64,000 nucleotides of DNA, taken from Metridium senile (Eukaryota; Cnidaria; Anthozoa; Actiniaria; Metridiidae). Shown here piece after piece: positions 61,274-64,000 of this stretch. Position numbers and translations under genes: made by a program. Positions within the stretch are counted from its first letter, which is position 1. The number at the start of each line of letters is the position of its first letter. Location: positions 2,773,368-2,837,367 of the forward strand of contig OX459105.1 of NCBI GenBank assembly GCA_949775045.1, given 5' to 3'. The notes under the pieces are model-generated. The model had not been told where the DNA came from. It saw only the letters and a list, made by a program, of their open reading frames with translations, and made no database searches.

Positions 61274-63679
61274 CCAGTACTTACCGGGACTCCGTGTACA
61301 ATCCTCAGTAATATATAATCAAGGACAAATACGACACCAAGATGAATAATATAAAATAAGACGATATTAAAACCCCATAGATACCACGCCCCTATTGCAC
61401 CCAGCACACCAATAATGGTACTCTCTATTAAAGGTTCAAAGTATGACGGAAACGGCTCCATTGTGAGACGGAGTCGGGTCCACCTGACGACAAATAGAGA
61501 AATATATTTAATGATAATGGTGATGATAATGGTGATGATGATGGGGATTATGATAGCGATGATAATGGAGGTGATAATGATAATGATGGTGGTGACGGTG
61601 ATATTGGTGGGGATAATGGAAATAGCATGTCCAGATCGAGGTGGTGATTCAGATCATGATGGTAGTTGAAATGATAAAATTTGATAGTGGTGGTGGTGGT
61701 GGTTGGGTTGATGGTGATGGTGCTGATGATGATGATCATTTTGATCATTTATGATGATAAATTATGGTAAAGTAAATGGTAATGATGATAATGTTGGTAA
61801 TGAAGATGACAGTGATGGGGCTGATGATGATGATGAAGTTCGTGATGATGGTAGTGATGATGGTAATGATGATGATGATGGTAATTTTGATAGTGGTGTT
61901 GATGATAATGAATGTGATGGTGGGGGTGATGATGATGACAATTATGATGATGATAATGGTAATGATGATGGTAATTTTGATAGTGATGATGATGTAATCA
62001 ATGATGATAATGGTAATGATGATGATGGTAATTTTGATAGTCACGATGATGCTGATGAATGTGATGGTGGGGGTGATGATGATGATGGTAATTTTGATAG
62101 TGGTGATGAAGATCATGAATATATTGGTTACAACAATTACCTTATCATTCTCTTCTGGAAATGTTCTAATGATTGTACCATAGGGTTTTGCATGGCAGGT
62201 TCTGAGCTTAGCGCCACCTTATAACCCTTAGAGTGGATAGCTTTGGACATGAAATAGTCCTCGGCAATATAGACTGAGAATGCTTCTAAACCACCTATAT
62301 AAAAGAATTGATGTGAGTTATGGTGCAAATATAACCCATTTTATTATCACAAACTCCAAGCTAACATCAGAAGTACTTTTTGCAAATGTTCCTGGAGTGA
62401 AAATCTGGAGGGAGGGGAATCCCTTATCATGGGTGACAAACGTTCTAGGAAAGTGTCAGGGGTGGATCTCGGAATTCAGGAAAGAGGTGGCTCGAAAATT
62501 TCGCAGAGACAAAACCTTGTATTCTTGACTTGTACCATGGTATTCTTAATTTGATTTTTTTGTGGCAAAACAAAAGGGGGGGCAGCGGCCCCTTCGACCC
62601 TCCTATATTCACCCCTGGGTGTGTATCACAACAACTATACTTTGATAGGTCAAGCTGCTTCGTTTTCTATTTCTTGGATATATTATCTGACTCACCTAGT
62701 TCATCTAATACTGTCTTGTTATACAGTGTCGACATCCCATTAGCACACAATATACCACATGTATGAGAGAAAAGGTACACAAAGGCATGCTGGGTACCAA
62801 AATACACCTACAACAAGGAAAATGGAAAAAATATGATCCTATGTACTATATATATACTATAATATTAGCAGCTGATCACTATGTGATTATTTATCAATTA
62901 CTTCAAGATCCTGCATGAAAATCATGCTTTACCATATGAGCCAAACGGCATGTGGTAAAGCAATTATCTGATCCACTAGTCACTAGACCACTATTTCTTA
63001 TGTCTTTTAGTTAATGATAAAAAACTATCCAGAATAGAATATCTATTCTAAAGGTAGGCATGAATTATTTTGTTTGCATTTTTTGTCTTTTAGACTGCTG
63101 TTGTTCATTTATAGTATATGCCATGTCTATTACCTGGTCAACACAAGCTGCAAAGGATCCTGATGTACACGTGATGTAAGGAATCTGAATAGAACATGGA
63201 CAAGTTACATTAATCTAATCGCACTTGTATGTTTAAACAACCAATCAGTCACTCACTCATCCATTTCTTCATCCATTCATTTGTTTTTTCATCCATCCAA
63301 CCATTCATTTATTCATCCATCCATCCATTTATTCACCCATCCATTCGTTATTCATTCATTCATCCATTTAATCATCTACTTCTTCATCCATCCATCCATT
63401 CATTCATTTATCCATTTATTTATTAATCCATTTATTCATTCATCCATTCATTCATTCAATCATCCATTTATTCAATGAATCATCCATTCAATCAATCCAT
63501 CCATTCATCCATTTATTCATTCATCCATTTATTCATTCATTCAATCATCCATTTATTCAATCAATCAACCATTCAATCAATCCATCCATTCATTCACCCA
63601 CTAGTCTATCATACCTGATGCACCATGCCAACCTTTGGACCCATATGTGACACCATCTCTACAAGGGTGTTAGGATGAA
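60388..63679 (-). CDS. UGCG: Ceramide glucosyltransferase, 3' part (six exons; 5' exons off window)
   Basis: Golgi enzyme that transfers glucose from UDP-glucose to ceramide, first step of glycosphingolipid synthesis. Six exons join in phase to about 257 C-terminal residues; the human protein has 394, so roughly the first 140 lie beyond 64000. Seen in order: HPNTLVEMVSHMGPKVGMVH, IPYITC…CVDQVYFGTQH, GILCANGMSTLYNKTVLDEL, then GGLEAFSVYIAEDYFMSKAI with the catalytic D3 Asp, the FQKRMIRW acceptor motif (R-x-x-R-W), TRLRLTMEPFPSYFEPLIES, two hydrophobic membrane spans, and AWLFREMFFIVFF…IEWRTAQFRLLNGGKAE, the family's C-terminal I-x-W-R-T-G/A-x-x-R-L-x-x-G-G. Splice phases all agree. Introns are packed with ATC and ATTC arrays. 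Confidence 0.94.
60615..60865 (-). repeat. (ATC)n arrays in UGCG intron
   Basis: CATCATCATC-type repeats starting about 30 bp upstream of the last exon and continuing past 60840. Confidence 0.9.
61018..61276 (-). repeat. (ATC)n array, same UGCG intron
   Basis: CATCATTATCATC repeats with one GATGATGATGATG inversion near 61105. A perfect (ATC)14 run ends 9 bp from the donor of the upstream exon. Confidence 0.9.
61285..61483 (-). CDS. UGCG: UGCG penultimate exon
   Basis: Completes the split Arg codon of MIRW, then WTRLRLTMEPFPSYFEPLIE and the hydrophobic IGVLGAIGAWYLWGFNIVLF to LRIVHGVP. Acceptor GTCGTCAG, donor CCG|GTAAGT. Confidence 0.93.
61500..62115 (+). repeat. (GAT)n array in UGCG intron
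   Basis: About 600 bp of GATGAT repeats with a longer unit of about 60 bp (GGTAATTTTGATAGT…GATGATGAT) recurring five times. Opposite in orientation to the arrays of the neighbouring intron. Asp-rich frames are artefacts. Confidence 0.93.
62141..62294 (-). CDS. UGCG: UGCG exon with AEDYF and RMIRW motifs
   Basis: GLEAFSVYIAEDYFMSKAIH, SKGYKVALSSEPAMQ, HFQKRMI plus two bases of Arg. Acceptor TATATAG, donor AAG|GTAATT. Confidence 0.95.
62457..62617. mobile_element. hAT-like MITE candidate in UGCG intron
   Basis: CAGGGGTGGATCTCGGAAT on the left and CTATATTCACCCCTG on the right are imperfect inverted ends. CAGGGGTG is a common hAT terminus. The expected 8-bp duplication is not convincing (GAAAGTGT versus GGTGTGTA). 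Confidence 0.5.
62696..62807 (-). CDS. UGCG: UGCG exon (VYFGTQH … LYNKTVLDEL)
   Basis: 37 codons plus one base, acceptor TTGTTGTAG, donor CTAG|GTGAGT. Corresponds to the human VYFGTSHPRYY…GMSCLMRKDVLDQAG region. Confidence 0.93.
63134..63184 (-). CDS. UGCG: UGCG exon (IPYITCTSGSFAACVDQ)
   Basis: 17 codons, phase 0 both ends, acceptor TTCTATTCAG, donor CAG|GTAATA. Matches the human LPYVADRQGFAATLEQ segment. Far too short for ORF calling. Confidence 0.87.
63240..63605 (+). repeat. (ATTC/ATCC)n array in UGCG intron
   Basis: About 365 bp of CATCCATTCATTTATTCA-type repeats ending just before the next exon. Confidence 0.93.
63615..63679 (-). CDS. UGCG: UGCG exon, most 5' in the window
   Basis: Two bases then HPNTLVEMVSHMGPKVGMVH, Q; acceptor TGTTTTCAG, donor CAG|GTATGA. 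Matches human [21 protein letters not shown]. Confidence 0.9.
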
Positions 63680-63739
63680 CTGAAAACATGACAAAATTAT
63701 GTTATCTAAGAGTAACTGAGTGTTCAAAAATGAATTGTA

Positions 63740-64000
63740 TTACAACTGTTAATCATCTTCATTATCATCACCATATATCATCAAGACTATTATCATCATC
63801 ACAATTATCACCATCATCATCAGCATCACTATTAACATCTCTATTAACATCTCTATTATCATCATCATTATCACTATCATCAACATCATCATCCCCACTA
63901 GCTATCATCACAATCATTAATCATCACCATCATTCATCATCACTATTATCATTATCAAAATCACCACTAACAGGTTCCCATTTAAATCTGTACTTTCCCA
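63740..64000 (-). repeat. (ATC)n array in next UGCG intron, runs to window edge
   Basis: CATCATCATTATCACTATC-type repeats to about 63965. The last 35 bases show no UGCG exon. Confidence 0.85.

Noticed and set aside
60961..61461. 166-codon frame with a long Asp run after VHGVP
   Set aside because: Read-through from a UGCG exon into an intronic ATC array; the exon ends at 61285.
63961..64000. Possible further UGCG exon at the right edge
   Set aside because: The minus-strand translation (GKYRFKWE) does not match the expected AKYDLIWICDSG region and no splice site fits.

Overview
The window is animal nuclear DNA. It has spliced genes with GT-AG introns and AATAAA signals, is AT-rich, and is crowded with small inverted-repeat transposons, minisatellites and tri/tetranucleotide arrays. 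The gene content (MTAP, SGSH, UGCG, large single-coding-exon TPR-CHAT proteins, Tctex1-type dynein light chains) and the repeat style fit a cnidarian, probably an anthozoan. That assignment is an inference and the species cannot be read from the sequence.

Layout. 1-16.7 kb has no gene I can support. It holds a 95-bp repeat array, a 51/80-bp minisatellite, a run of YY1-like CAAAATGGCGG motifs, tetranucleotide arrays and many short inverted-repeat elements, several with clear target-site duplications (Harbinger-like with TAA/TTA, Mutator-like with 9 bp). 16.7-23.5 kb (minus) is a complete seven-exon MTAP gene. 23.76-27.54 kb (plus) is a complete four-exon SGSH (sulfamidase) gene, head-to-head with MTAP across a 227-bp intergenic promoter.

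29.5-33.4 kb and 41.3-45.4 kb are two copies of a segmental duplication, each with an intact TPR-CHAT gene (905 and 903 aa). Their TPR halves have diverged about three times as much as their CHAT protease halves, mostly by amino-acid-changing substitutions. Each copy has also gained its own small transposon. Between them lie the last two exons of an MCCC2-like gene (minus), cut exactly where a 5'-truncated non-LTR retrotransposon with an intact reverse transcriptase begins.

45.6-59.1 kb carries an old LINE 3' end, three intronless Tctex1-domain genes (one minus, two plus) interspersed with tandem arrays, and several foldback elements. In these, short arrays of the 95-bp unit face each other across a hairpin. 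A TIR element at 57.7-58.2 kb carries the decayed start of a DUF3504/Crypton-like ORF.

60.4-63.7 kb (minus) is the 3' part (six exons, about 257 C-terminal residues) of UGCG, ceramide glucosyltransferase; its 5' exons lie beyond the right edge. Part of its last exon is duplicated downstream, and that copy carries a precisely delimited 127-bp element.

The housekeeping enzymes (methionine salvage, heparan sulfate degradation, glucosylceramide synthesis) share no pathway. The candidate for new biology is the TPR-CHAT pair, which looks like a diversifying sensor-protease family.
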